A stretch of 13,855 nucleotides of DNA from assembly GCA_046546235.1 (NCBI GenBank), contig JBKGYG010000046.1, forward strand, positions 1 through 13,855, in the 5' to 3' direction. The DNA is from JBKGYG01 sp046546235 (GTDB lineage Bacteria > Bacillota > Clostridia > Lachnospirales > DSM-24629). The position numbers and the translations under genes are program-made. Shown in pieces: positions 6,195-13,804 of this stretch (its first letter is position 1; the number at the start of each line of letters is the position of its first letter). The notes below the pieces were generated by a model. It was not told the DNA's origin. It worked only from the letters and a program-made list of their open reading frames with translations, and ran no database searches.

Positions 6195-6656
6195 TTATTT
6201 TTTTTCAATATGAACAATCAAATCTCTTTGAATTTCTTCATCAAAATAATACTTAAATAAAACCTCATCATACTCACTAATGTTTAATTCTTCAATTTTA
6301 TTACTTATTTCTTCAGATACTGCATAGTTTCTAGCACTTAACCCATCGGTCACTCCACTAATCTCTATTTCAACTGAAGTACTGTCAGCAAAACCAATAA
6401 ATCTTCCTATATCTGTTTTAGTTTCTAATTCCTCGTCTTTTTCATCCTCTTCATCTTCAATCATTTCTTCTTCTGTTTCTTCCCCACTTGAACTATTATC
6501 TTTTTCACTCTCATTTTCTAAATTTTCATCCTTTGTCTCTTCATAATGGGTTTTTTCATCTTGTTGTTGTTCAGAACCTTCTTTATTATTATTACATGCT
6601 AATAAAGATAGGGCTAAAATAGTTATTATGCTTATAATTTTGACTATCTTTTTCAT
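6195..6656 (-). CDS. small lipoprotein with acidic linker, function unknown
   Basis: The start is ATG 6656 (153 aa), with AGAGGAG (6667-6673) 10 nt upstream; an in-frame GTG at 6665 overlaps the spacer of that site and is unlikely. Residues 1-20 are a lipoprotein signal peptide with lipobox LLAC (acylated C21). Residues 22-88 are low-complexity and very rich in Glu and Asp, probably a flexible stalk across the wall. The C-terminal 65 residues (IGRFIGFADSTSVEIEISG onward) look like a small beta-rich domain. I do not recognise a family. It is the last of three lipoprotein genes on this strand, 118-127 nt after the second, and is followed by a terminator. An envelope-anchored role is all that can be supported. 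Confidence 0.75.
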   Translation of the reverse strand: MKKIVKIISIITILALSLLACNNNKEGSEQQQDEKTHYEETKDENLENESEKDNSSSGEETEEEMIEDEEDEKDEELETKTDIGRFIGFADSTSVEIEISGVTDGLSARNYAVSEEISNKIEELNISEYDEVLFKYYFDEEIQRDLIVHIEKK

Positions 6657-6674
6657 ATAATCCACACTCCTCTT

Positions 6675-6697
6675 TTTGAATTACTGTATAATTCAAA
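6675..6697. repeat. 9-bp inverted repeat beside a ribosome binding site
   Basis: TTTGAATTA and TAATTCAAA are a perfect inverted repeat with a 5-nt loop, ending 1 nt from the AGAGGAG site of the third lipoprotein gene. It could be a regulator site or an RNA hairpin affecting translation. AT-rich background lowers its weight. Confidence 0.4.
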
Positions 6698-6783
6698 CAA
6701 AAGTAATAACTTTTCTCTTCTTATATATAAACGATGTGGAATGACTAAAAGTTTCTTAAAAGGTACAATTAAAGTTTAAATAA

Positions 6784-7365
6784 TTAATCCTGTTCAAAAG
6801 TAATTCCTTCTAACATACTTTCTAACTCTTTTAAAGTATCATCATTTAAATATGAAATAGTAATAACCACTGTACCCCCTTTGACCATGCCTAAGTAAGT
6901 ACGTATTATCGGTGCATCAAAAACATTAGAAGCATCTACTTCGAATACATCAAATTTTTGATTGTCAATTTCAACATTATTTTTTTCAACAGGAAATAAT
7001 TCACTTATACCTAGAATATTATAATAACTTAAATTGGTTTCTACCTCTTCTTTTGAATAATGCTCACTTGCTCCATGAATAATTATTCCCTCTATCTCAT
7101 ACATAGAATCATTTTCAACTTCCCTAAGAATTGTAAGCAAAGGAACACCTTCTTCATCACCTTCTTCATTGGCAAAAGTATCAGTCTCGATTATTTCTTC
7201 ATAATCCATGACCTCCCAACCTGAAGAAGGTAAATCCATCTTCATATTGAAATAACTATTTGTATATACATCGTAAACGATTTTTCCATGATCAAAAACT
7301 TTTTTTTGTTGGCATCCTCCTAAAACAATAATTATAACCAAAAAAAACAATATTATTTTTCTCAT
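6784..7365 (-). CDS. lipoprotein, tandem paralogue 2
   Basis: This 193-residue protein begins with a lipoprotein signal (MRKIILFFLVIIIVLGGC; lipobox LGGC, acylated C18). The mature part starts with YDVYTNSYFNMKMDLPSSGW, which aligns with YKNEFFGLELSIPNEW of the preceding gene, so the two are paralogues. The pattern of a short aromatic motif, then sxxPxxW and a mixed alpha/beta region resembles PsbP-like or similar surface lipoprotein folds, but I cannot assign a family. It is acidic overall (EEGDEEG region). GGGGAG lies 4 nt before the ATG. A 26-nt gap separates it from the upstream paralogue, which indicates co-transcription. Function unknown; extracytoplasmic and membrane-anchored. Confidence 0.8.
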   Translation of the reverse strand: MRKIILFFLVIIIVLGGCQQKKVFDHGKIVYDVYTNSYFNMKMDLPSSGWEVMDYEEIIETDTFANEEGDEEGVPLLTILREVENDSMYEIEGIIIHGASEHYSKEEVETNLSYYNILGISELFPVEKNNVEIDNQKFDVFEVDASNVFDAPIIRTYLGMVKGGTVVITISYLNDDTLKELESMLEGITFEQD

Positions 7366-7391
7366 CTAACTCCCCATCTCCCCATTTATTA

Positions 7392-7946
7392 CTACTTAAA
7401 TTCAATTTCTTTAATATCCTTTTTCCCTTCTTGCTCTGAATAACATACTTCAATTGTAGTAACGTATTCATTATTTAGAGTCACATATATTTCTAGATAG
7501 ACTGTGTCTACCTCATGTTCTAATATTGCTTTAACTGTATTATATTCTTTTCCTTTAATAATCTCTGTATCCTTTTCAATTGTTAAATCCTTATATTGCA
7601 TTAATTCATTTTCTATTTTTTCAATATAATAATCTAATGTAATAGAATCATCTATTTTTTCTGCTGTAAATCGTACGTAAGGATTAACATCTTCACTCTC
7701 TTCATATTTATCAGCCTGAAACAAAACAAAGTTTTCTAGGTCTTCTTGTTCAACTATGTACCATTCATTTGGAATTGAGAGTTCTAGCCCAAAAAATTCG
7801 TTTTTATAAATATTATTAGTAATTTCACCATGAAAATCATCTGGAAAATTATCATCTAAGTTATCTTCTAGAGCTTCTTTTTTTCCACAACCAACAATAC
7901 TTATAATAATCATAAATGCTATTATTAAATTAATATGTTTTTTCAT
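7392..7946 (-). CDS. lipoprotein, tandem paralogue 1
   Basis: The start is ATG 7946 (184 aa), with AAGGA 9 nt upstream; ATG 7964 in the same frame has no ribosome binding site. The signal peptide ends in lipobox IVGC (acylated C20). The mature part carries HGEITNNIYKNEFFGLELS, parallel to HGKIVYDVYTNSYFNMKMD of the next gene, so a tandem duplication followed by divergence is likely. It differs at the C-terminus, where it is shorter and ends in the lysine-rich GKKDIKEIEFK, without the LEGITF-type ending of its paralogue. It is the first gene of the cluster, behind an extended -10 promoter. No family assignment; surface-anchored protein of unknown role. Confidence 0.8.
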   Translation of the reverse strand: MKKHINLIIAFMIIISIVGCGKKEALEDNLDDNFPDDFHGEITNNIYKNEFFGLELSIPNEWYIVEQEDLENFVLFQADKYEESEDVNPYVRFTAEKIDDSITLDYYIEKIENELMQYKDLTIEKDTEIIKGKEYNTVKAILEHEVDTVYLEIYVTLNNEYVTTIEVCYSEQEGKKDIKEIEFK

Positions 7947-7995
7947 TTGTACATATCCTTTCATATTCTAACTTGCACTGTTCTGTATTATTAAA

Positions 7996-8025
7996 ATATT
8001 AACATGTTTTATAGCCAATAGTCAA
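7996..8025 (-). promoter_or_regulatory. promoter of the lipoprotein cluster
   Basis: On the minus strand TTGACT (8020-8025) and TAATAT (7996-8001) are 18 nt apart, and TG one base before the -10 makes it an extended -10 promoter. The leader would be about 40 nt. Confidence 0.65.
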
Positions 8026-8106
8026 TTTATCAGTATCATTTTTAATAAAGTATAAATATCAAACTTACTTGCAAAGATTTGGAAATTATACTTTCATTGC
8101 AACTAG

Positions 8107-8131
8107 TGCCTCAACGGCCTTTGTTGAGGCA
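8107..8131. terminator. hairpin, possible second helicase terminator
   Basis: TGCCTCAAC and GTTGAGGCA form a perfect 9-bp stem with a 7-nt loop. No T-run follows on either strand (ACTAGTTGC on minus, TGTAAAAA on plus), so termination is uncertain; it may stabilise a 3' end. Confidence 0.5.
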
Positions 8132-8150
8132 TGTAAAAATTAATATACAA

Positions 8151-8167
8151 AAGAGCCATAGGCTCTT
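8151..8167 (-). terminator. terminator of the helicase gene
   Basis: On the minus strand AAGAGCC and GGCTCTT form a 7-bp stem with a TAT loop, then TTG. It lies about 95 nt after the helicase stop. On the plus strand it is followed directly by CAGAATGCGGTCAAAATAA, which resembles the ends of palindromic elements A and B. Confidence 0.6.
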
Positions 8168-8259
8168 CAGAATGCGGTCAAAATAAATTATACCTAATTA
8201 AAAAAATTATAGCTCTATAGTGGAATAGATAGTTGCGACAAATCGCTCGAGAATTCATT

Positions 8260-9855
8260 TTACTCGTCTTTATTCTTTGCTGGTTCAATATTTATTGTTT
8301 TCCCTTTAATTTGGTTGTTTTTCATAACCATAAGAACATCTTTTGCATACTCTCTTGGAACTTCAACAAAGGTGAATTTCTCATACATATCAATTAATCC
8401 AATCAGCTTACCAGGCATCCCTGTTTCACCTGATATAGCTCCTACTATGTCCCCAGGTCTTACCCTCTGTTTCTTACCAACATTTATAAACAGTCTAACC
8501 ATCCCCGGCTCTGCACCTGTTTCTTCAAAGTTCTCTTCTAGGCCTTCTTCCTTCTTTTCATCCCCCATTACCATTTTTAACAATGCTGCCGCAATATCAA
8601 TTGAAGTATTATCACCTTCTATACTCTCAAGGAGTTTTTCAATCATATATACTTGTTTAGTTAAGTTTTCATTTTCTATCTTATCTTTTATGTTTTCTAG
8701 TAAAGTATTAGCCTTGTATTCTTCTACATCATTAATGCTAGGAATTCTCTCCCTCTTTATCTTTGTTTTAGTATATCTTTGAATATCTCTTAACTTATAT
8801 TGTTCTTTGCCTACTACGAAAGTAAATGCTTTTCCTGTACGTCCTGCTCTACCTGTCCTTCCAATTCTATGAACATAATATTCTTCGTCCTGAGGAACAT
8901 CATAATTAAATACTGCTTCTACATTATCTACATCTATTCCTCTAGCAGCAACATCTGTTGCAACTAATATTTCTGTATTCCCATTTCTAAAACTACTCAT
9001 TACACGATCTCTTTGTACTTGCTTCATGTCCCCATGAAGCCCATCAGCAAAATAACCTCGACCTTGTAATAGTACAACTAATTCATCTACTTGTTTTTTT
9101 GTATTAGAAAATACTAAAGCAAGCTTTGGATTATAAATATCAATAAGTCTCGTAAGAATTTCAAATTTATCCCTAGGCTTAACTTCATAATAATATTGAT
9201 CAATACTAGGCACCGTAAGTTCTTTATGAACTACCTTAACAATCTCATGATTATTTTGATAAGTTTTTGCTATTTGAGTAATAGCTTTTGGCATTGTAGC
9301 TGAAAATAATATTGTTTGACGTACTTTTGGAACATCTTTTAATATTGTTTCAATATCTTCTCGAAATCCCATATTTAACATCTCATCTGCTTCGTCTAAC
9401 ACAATAGTATTTACATTTTCCATTTTCAAAGTTTTTCTTCTCATATGGTCCATAACACGTCCTGGTGTTCCTATTACAATTTGCACACCTTTTTTTAAAG
9501 CTTGTATTTGCCTTGTAATAGGTTGCCCTCCATACACAGGCAAAGTCTTTATTCCGTGCATATACTTTGATAGTTTTCTCATTTCCTCAGCTACTTGCAA
9601 AGCCAACTCTCTTGTAGGACATAAAATAACAGCCTGCATTTTTTTATTTTTTGGGTCTACCTTCTCCAAGATAGGGATGCCAAAAGACGCTGTTTTCCCT
9701 GTTCCAGTTTGAGCTTGCCCAATAATATCTCTTCCTTCTAATAACTTTGGTATTGATTTTGTTTGAATTGGTGTTGCTTCTTCAAATCCCATATCCTCGA
9801 CTGCTTGTTTAATTGGTTCAGAAATATTTAATTCTTCAAATTTTATTGTTTCCAT
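8260..9855 (-). CDS. DEAD-box ATP-dependent RNA helicase with DbpA-type RNA-binding domain
   Basis: This is a cytoplasmic RNA unwinding enzyme, in relatives used for ribosome assembly, mRNA turnover and cold adaptation. All motifs are intact: Q-motif around residues 6-31, AQTGTGKT (48-55), PTRELA (80-85), TPGR (130-133), DEAD (154-157), SAT (185-187), VATDVAARGID (298-308) and HRIGRTGR (329-336). A linker rich in Lys and Glu (about 370-450) leads to a C-terminal RRM-like DbpA domain (about 453-526, RLFINVGKKQRVRPGDIVGAI), so it is closer to DeaD/CsdA or DbpA/YxiN than to CshA-type proteins without this domain. Choosing between those names needs comparison of the RNA-binding surface. The ATG at 9855 has AAGGAAAGGG 8 nt upstream. 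It is a single-gene unit, divergent from trhA, with a long leader. Confidence 0.93.
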   Translation of the reverse strand: METIKFEELNISEPIKQAVEDMGFEEATPIQTKSIPKLLEGRDIIGQAQTGTGKTASFGIPILEKVDPKNKKMQAVILCPTRELALQVAEEMRKLSKYMHGIKTLPVYGGQPITRQIQALKKGVQIVIGTPGRVMDHMRRKTLKMENVNTIVLDEADEMLNMGFREDIETILKDVPKVRQTILFSATMPKAITQIAKTYQNNHEIVKVVHKELTVPSIDQYYYEVKPRDKFEILTRLIDIYNPKLALVFSNTKKQVDELVVLLQGRGYFADGLHGDMKQVQRDRVMSSFRNGNTEILVATDVAARGIDVDNVEAVFNYDVPQDEEYYVHRIGRTGRAGRTGKAFTFVVGKEQYKLRDIQRYTKTKIKRERIPSINDVEEYKANTLLENIKDKIENENLTKQVYMIEKLLESIEGDNTSIDIAAALLKMVMGDEKKEEGLEENFEETGAEPGMVRLFINVGKKQRVRPGDIVGAISGETGMPGKLIGLIDMYEKFTFVEVPREYAKDVLMVMKNNQIKGKTINIEPAKNKDE

Positions 9856-10050
9856 TAATTAATCCCTTTCCTTAAAATCTAATTTTGAGTGCATAATTGT
9901 TTTATTCATTTCCTTTATATCTTATACAATTACTATATCCATTATATTCATAAATAATATATGTTTATTAACTATAATATTTTATCTAAAGATTATCGCG
10001 TTTTTAAATTATTAATTTTAGGCACTCAATATATTCAAATGTTTAAAATC
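9856..10050 (-). other. predicted long 5' leader of the helicase mRNA
   Basis: From the predicted start near 10050 the leader is about 195 nt. TTGAGTGC near its 5' end (10022-10029, minus) can pair with GCACTCAA near its 3' end (9885-9892), closing a 129-nt loop close to the ribosome binding site. A 16-codon frame (9859-9909, MNKTIMHSKLDFKERD) ends 3 nt before the helicase ATG but has a poorly spaced binding site. Long leaders are known for cold-shock helicase genes such as E. coli deaD; a similar role here is inference. Confidence 0.5.
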
Positions 10051-10056
10051 TAATAC

Positions 10057-10066
10057 ATTATAACAT
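10057..10066 (-). promoter_or_regulatory. extended -10 promoter of the helicase gene
   Basis: On the minus strand TATAAT (10057-10062) is preceded by TG one base away (TATGTTATAAT). The -35 region 17 nt upstream (TAGTCT) is poor, as is common with extended -10 promoters. The rest of the divergent gap, 10067-10220, shows no further feature I can support. Confidence 0.55.
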
Positions 10067-10220
10067 AGTTATCCATTTTAGACTATATTTTCTTCTAAAT
10101 TCTAGTATTAGTCCAATGAAAAGTTCCTTTATAAGCTTATTTTGTTCAAAGCAGTTTAATAATATGTTCCTTTTTCCACAAAGAAAATAATTAAAAATCA
10201 GATGTTTTAAAAAATACGTC

Positions 10221-10249
10221 TTGAAAATAATAATACTGTATGTTAATAT
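10221..10249 (+). promoter_or_regulatory. promoter of trhA
   Basis: TTGAAA (10221-10226), a 17-nt spacer and TAATAT (10244-10249) with TG one base before the -10 make a good extended promoter. The leader is about 60 nt and includes a 6-bp hairpin (10266-10282). Confidence 0.7.
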
Positions 10250-10315
10250 AATAATATATCATAACGTAGTTTTAATAACTACTTATTGTAATATTATGTC
10301 GAAAGGAATGATTTT

Positions 10316-10966
10316 ATGAAAATAAAGGATCCTATTAGTACTTTAACACATTTTATTGGTATGATTTTATCAATTATAGCTATTATTTTATTAGTATCAA
10401 AAGCCAACGTAGAAGCTACTTTTATTCATGTTATATCTTTTACTTTGTTTGGTATTAGTTTAATTATGCTATATTTTGCAAGTACAATTTATCATTTTAT
10501 TGAAAAACCTAAAAAGCTAAGTGATATTTTGCATAGAGTTGACCATATGATGATTTATGTTTTAATAGCCGGAACTTATACCCCTATATGTCTTATTCCT
10601 TTAAATGGATTATGGGGATGGTCTTTATTATCAATCATTTGGGGAGTTGCTCTTGCTGGAATCACATTAAAAGCTCTTTGGATTAATGCACCTAGATGGC
10701 TATCTACTGGAATATACATTCTAATGGGATGGTTAGTTATTATTGCTTTTAATCCCCTTATGAAGTCTCTTCCTTCCGGTGCTTTTGCTTGGTTATTAGC
10801 CGGAGGAATTGTTTATACTCTAGGTGGTTTAATATACGCTCTTAAGTGGCCCCGCTTAAAATTTAATAACTTTGGGTTTCATGAGTTATTTCACCTATTC
10901 GTAATGGGTGGTAGTTTCTCACACTTTATTTTAATGTATAAATATATCTTACAAATGAATGTATAA
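10316..10966 (+). CDS. trhA: hemolysin III / PAQR-family membrane protein
   Basis: This 216-residue integral membrane protein has about seven hydrophobic helices. Family features are visible: THFIGMILS at residues 11-19, the STIYH block with H60, HRVDHMMIYVLIAGTYTP at 73-90, and GFHELFHLFVMGGSFSHF at 187-204. H60, D76 and the pair H189/H193 are the likely metal ligands and active-site residues, by analogy with PAQR proteins. The bacterial members (hemolysin III, YqfA/TrhA) have been linked to membrane energetics and lipid metabolism and not firmly to haemolysis, so the old name should not be read as a virulence claim. The ATG has AAAGGA 8 nt upstream. It is a single gene with its own promoter, divergent from the helicase and convergent with typA, sharing a terminator. 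Confidence 0.88.
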   Translation: MKIKDPISTLTHFIGMILSIIAIILLVSKANVEATFIHVISFTLFGISLIMLYFASTIYHFIEKPKKLSDILHRVDHMMIYVLIAGTYTPICLIPLNGLWGWSLLSIIWGVALAGITLKALWINAPRWLSTGIYILMGWLVIIAFNPLMKSLPSGAFAWLLAGGIVYTLGGLIYALKWPRLKFNNFGFHELFHLFVMGGSFSHFILMYKYILQMNV

Positions 10967-10997
10967 AAGAAGTGCCACAATATGGCACTTCTTTTAT
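10963..10997. terminator. shared bidirectional terminator of trhA and typA
   Basis: A perfect 15-bp inverted repeat with loop CAATA is flanked by T-runs in both directions (CTTCTTTTAT). The stop codon of trhA (10964-10966) and that of typA (10994-10996) both lie inside the stem, so the structure is complete only after ribosomes leave. Confidence 0.92.
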
Positions 10998-12814
10998 AAT
11001 TTTCTTTTGTTTGCTCTCATTCTTTCACTTTCATTTAATATCTTTTTCCTTAGTCTTATAGAATCAGGCGTGACTTCTACTAATTCATCAGTTTCAATAA
11101 ACTCCAAAGCCTCCTCGAGAGTATATTCTTTTGGTTGAAGTAATTTAATAGCATCATCCGAACCAGCTGCACGTGTATTTGTTAGTTTTTTATTCTTGCA
11201 AGGATTTACAGTCATATCTTCGTTCCTACTATTCATACCAATTATCATACCTTCATACACCTCAACAGATGGTCCTACAAACAAAGTTGCACGTTCACTT
11301 AAATTGAATAAAGCATATGCCATTGTTACTCCATTCTCTAAGGATACTAATACTCCATTATTCCTGATTGGAATTTCTCCACAATAAGGCAAATATGAAT
11401 CTACAGACCTAATTAAGGTTCCTTCACCTCTTGTATCGTTTACAAATTCACTCCTATAACCCAGTAAACCTCTTGTAGGAACAAGGTATTCTACCTTCGT
11501 ATATCCATTTTCCGAGCTCATTGATTGCATTACGCCTTTTCTTTCATTTAATTTTGAAATAACAGTACCACTATAATTATCAGGTAATGTTATTATTACT
11601 TTTTCAAATGGTTCAAGTTTTTTCCCATTATCATAGTGAAACAATACTTCCGGCTTAGAAACACTTAATTCATACCCTTCTCTTCTCATATTCTCAAGTA
11701 ATATTGATAAATGTAGTTCTCCCCTGCCAGATACTTTATATCCATCAGTTCCCTCTATTGGTTCAACTTTTAAACCTACATTCGTTTCTAACTCTCGTCC
11801 TAATCTTTCTTTTATATGTCTAGTTGTAACATATTTCCCACTTTTCCCAGCAAAAGGAGAGTCATTAACTAAAAAATTCATTGATAAAGTTGGTTCTTCT
11901 ATATCTATCATTTCCATTTGCTCTATATCACCTGGATCACATACCGTTTCGCCAATCGAAATATTAGGTATACCTGAAATAATAACAATATCTCCACTAT
12001 AAGCCTCTTCTATTTCTACTCTTTTTAGTCCTTTATTTACAAAGAGCTTAGCTATTTTTGCTTTTTCAACTTCGCCATTCCTCTTGCAAATTGCTACTAC
12101 TTGATTAGTTTTAATAGTGCCTTTTGTTAACCTTCCAATACCAAGTCTACCAATATATTCATCATAATCTAATGCCGAAATTTGTAACTGTGTTGGTTTT
12201 TCATCTTTATTTGGGTATGTGCTTACATTTTCCATCAACACTTGAAATAAAGGTGATAAATCATTACTATCATCTTCCATTTTTTTCTTTGCAACACCAT
12301 CTTTAGCAACACCATAAAGTATTGGAAAATCTAATTGTTCTTCATCAGCACCTAATGCATCAAAAAGATCAAAAGTCATATCCACTACTTCCTCTGCTCT
12401 TTCATCCTTTTTATCTATTTTGTTTATAAACAATATTGGCTTTAAACCTCTTTCTAAAGCCTTCTGCAAAACAAATCTTGTTTGAGGCATAGGTCCTTCA
12501 CTTGAATCAACTAACAATATAGCAGTATCAACAGTTTTTATTATCCGTTCCACTTCAGAAGAAAAATCTGCATGCCCTGGAGTATCTACAATATTAATTT
12601 TAACTCCATTATATTCTATTGCACAATTTTTAGAATAAATTGTTATACCTCTTTCTCTTTCTAAATCATTACTATCCATTACACAATCTACTACTTCCTC
12701 ATTCTCTCTAAATACTCCACTTTGGGTAAGTAATGCATCAACCAATGTTGATTTACCTGCATCTACATGGGCTATTACTGCAATATTAATTACATCTTTT
12801 CTATCTTTAACCAT
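10994..12814 (-). CDS. typA: translational GTPase TypA/BipA
   Basis: This ribosome-associated GTPase, of the EF-G and LepA superfamily, helps large-subunit assembly and stress growth in relatives. I prefer ATG 12814 (606 aa) to TTG 12823, although neither has a strong binding site. Numbered from 12814, the GTPase motifs are AHVDAGKST (15-23), RGIT (55-58), DTPGHADF (77-84) and NKID (131-134). Domain II and the EF-G III/V-like domains follow, with the BipA-specific C-terminal domain around residues 480-590 (CKNKKLTNTRAAGSDDA). The P-loop has Ala and Ser (DAGKS) where most BipA proteins have His and Thr (DHGKT), and the switch region reads TIYSKNCAIEYNG rather than the usual TILAKN type, so this is a divergent branch. 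A promoter lies in the short gap to the upstream regulator gene. Confidence 0.92.
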   Translation of the reverse strand: MVKDRKDVINIAVIAHVDAGKSTLVDALLTQSGVFRENEEVVDCVMDSNDLERERGITIYSKNCAIEYNGVKINIVDTPGHADFSSEVERIIKTVDTAILLVDSSEGPMPQTRFVLQKALERGLKPILFINKIDKKDERAEEVVDMTFDLFDALGADEEQLDFPILYGVAKDGVAKKKMEDDSNDLSPLFQVLMENVSTYPNKDEKPTQLQISALDYDEYIGRLGIGRLTKGTIKTNQVVAICKRNGEVEKAKIAKLFVNKGLKRVEIEEAYSGDIVIISGIPNISIGETVCDPGDIEQMEMIDIEEPTLSMNFLVNDSPFAGKSGKYVTTRHIKERLGRELETNVGLKVEPIEGTDGYKVSGRGELHLSILLENMRREGYELSVSKPEVLFHYDNGKKLEPFEKVIITLPDNYSGTVISKLNERKGVMQSMSSENGYTKVEYLVPTRGLLGYRSEFVNDTRGEGTLIRSVDSYLPYCGEIPIRNNGVLVSLENGVTMAYALFNLSERATLFVGPSVEVYEGMIIGMNSRNEDMTVNPCKNKKLTNTRAAGSDDAIKLLQPKEYTLEEALEFIETDELVEVTPDSIRLRKKILNESERMRANKRKL

Positions 12815-12856
12815 AATATCCAACTTTCTAATCTAAAATAATTAACAACCTTTACA

Positions 12857-12885
12857 ATAATACAACAAAAGCTTATTTCTTGCAA
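12857..12885 (-). promoter_or_regulatory. promoter of typA
   Basis: On the minus strand TTGCAA (12880-12885) and TATTAT (12857-12862) are separated by 17 nt, in the 82-nt gap between the AraC-family gene and the typA start. No terminator is visible in that gap, so read-through from the regulator gene is also possible. Confidence 0.55.
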
Positions 12886-12896
12886 CTAAAATAATC

Positions 12897-13769
12897 TTAA
12901 ACTTCTTTATAATTATTATGATGATTTACTCTTTCAAAAATTGTTTTCCTATAATCTGATGGAGAACAACCTTTTATTTTCTTAAACACACGATTAAATG
13001 TTTTTATACTTTCAAACCCACATTGATTAGATACTTCAGTTATATTATAAGATGAATGAATTAATAATTGTGTTGCCTGAGTAATTCTATAATTGTTTAA
13101 ATACTGCAAAAAAGTCATACCAGTAGTCTCTTTAAAGAATCTAGAAAAATAATATGTACTAAAATTTGCTACATCCGCAATATCTTCTAAGGTAATTACT
13201 TCATTATAGTGTTTAGTAACATACTTATAAACTTTTTCTAGTTTGTCTATTTTTTTTAACTGTTTTGTTTTCTCTTTTAAAGATAATTCTTCTATTTTTC
13301 TATACCGCATTATCAGTAATACAATTTCATAAATATATGCTTTTACAGCGAATTTATAACCCCATTTTTTTGAATGCATTTCCTTTTGTAGTAATAATAT
13401 TTTATTCTGGAGTTTATTATAAAATATATTATCGTTTATATCTTTTTTTATAAGAGGATTCACTATTCTTTTATTAACTATCTCACTAGTTAGTTCTTCA
13501 AATATAGTAAGCTTTATTAACATAATTATTCTATTAGTTGGTTTATCACCAGGAAGAAAATAATGAATATCTCCTGGATTCACTATAAAGACATCTCCAG
13601 GAAATAATTTATATGTTGTATTATTTACTCCCATTTCCAAACAACTCTCCAAAGCATAAACCACCTCAATTTCTTCATGCCAATGAGGAGGATATTCATT
13701 TAAATCGGTAATAAAATATTTAAACATATTCTCAGAATCTATAATATTTTTTTCATATAAAATTTGCAA
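12897..13769 (-). CDS. AraC-family transcriptional regulator with N-terminal cupin domain
   Basis: This 290-residue protein is a DNA-binding regulator. The N-terminal part (about 20-95) is a cupin-like sensor with PPHWHEEIEVVYAL (27-40) and PGDVFIVNPGDIHYFLPG (57-74), typical of sugar- or metabolite-responsive members. The C-terminal 100 residues hold two helix-turn-helix motifs (about 195-214, LEDIADVANFSTYYFSRFF, and 243-264, ITEVSNQCGFESIKTFNRVF). The start is TTG 13769, supported by GGAGGG (13778-13783) 8 nt upstream; no ATG nearby fits. It follows the end of another minus-strand gene by 35 nt, so it may belong to that operon, whose identity is outside the window and would tell the effector. 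The ligand cannot be deduced here. Confidence 0.88.
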   Translation of the reverse strand: MQILYEKNIIDSENMFKYFITDLNEYPPHWHEEIEVVYALESCLEMGVNNTTYKLFPGDVFIVNPGDIHYFLPGDKPTNRIIMLIKLTIFEELTSEIVNKRIVNPLIKKDINDNIFYNKLQNKILLLQKEMHSKKWGYKFAVKAYIYEIVLLIMRYRKIEELSLKEKTKQLKKIDKLEKVYKYVTKHYNEVITLEDIADVANFSTYYFSRFFKETTGMTFLQYLNNYRITQATQLLIHSSYNITEVSNQCGFESIKTFNRVFKKIKGCSPSDYRKTIFERVNHHNNYKEV

Positions 13770-13804
13770 CTTTACTTCCCTCCATGTAGTTAAACAATAA
13801 TCTT

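Noticed and set aside
8315..8782. 155-codon plus-strand open frame inside the helicase gene
   Set aside because: It is antisense to conserved helicase C-terminal sequence, has no sensible domain and no binding site.
10066..10078. DnaA box (TTATCCATT) and possible origin
   Set aside because: A single partial match of the nonamer, no cluster and no dnaA or dnaN nearby.
10316..10966. trhA as a true haemolysin or virulence factor
   Set aside because: The family name is historical; the sequence is a PAQR-type seven-helix membrane protein.
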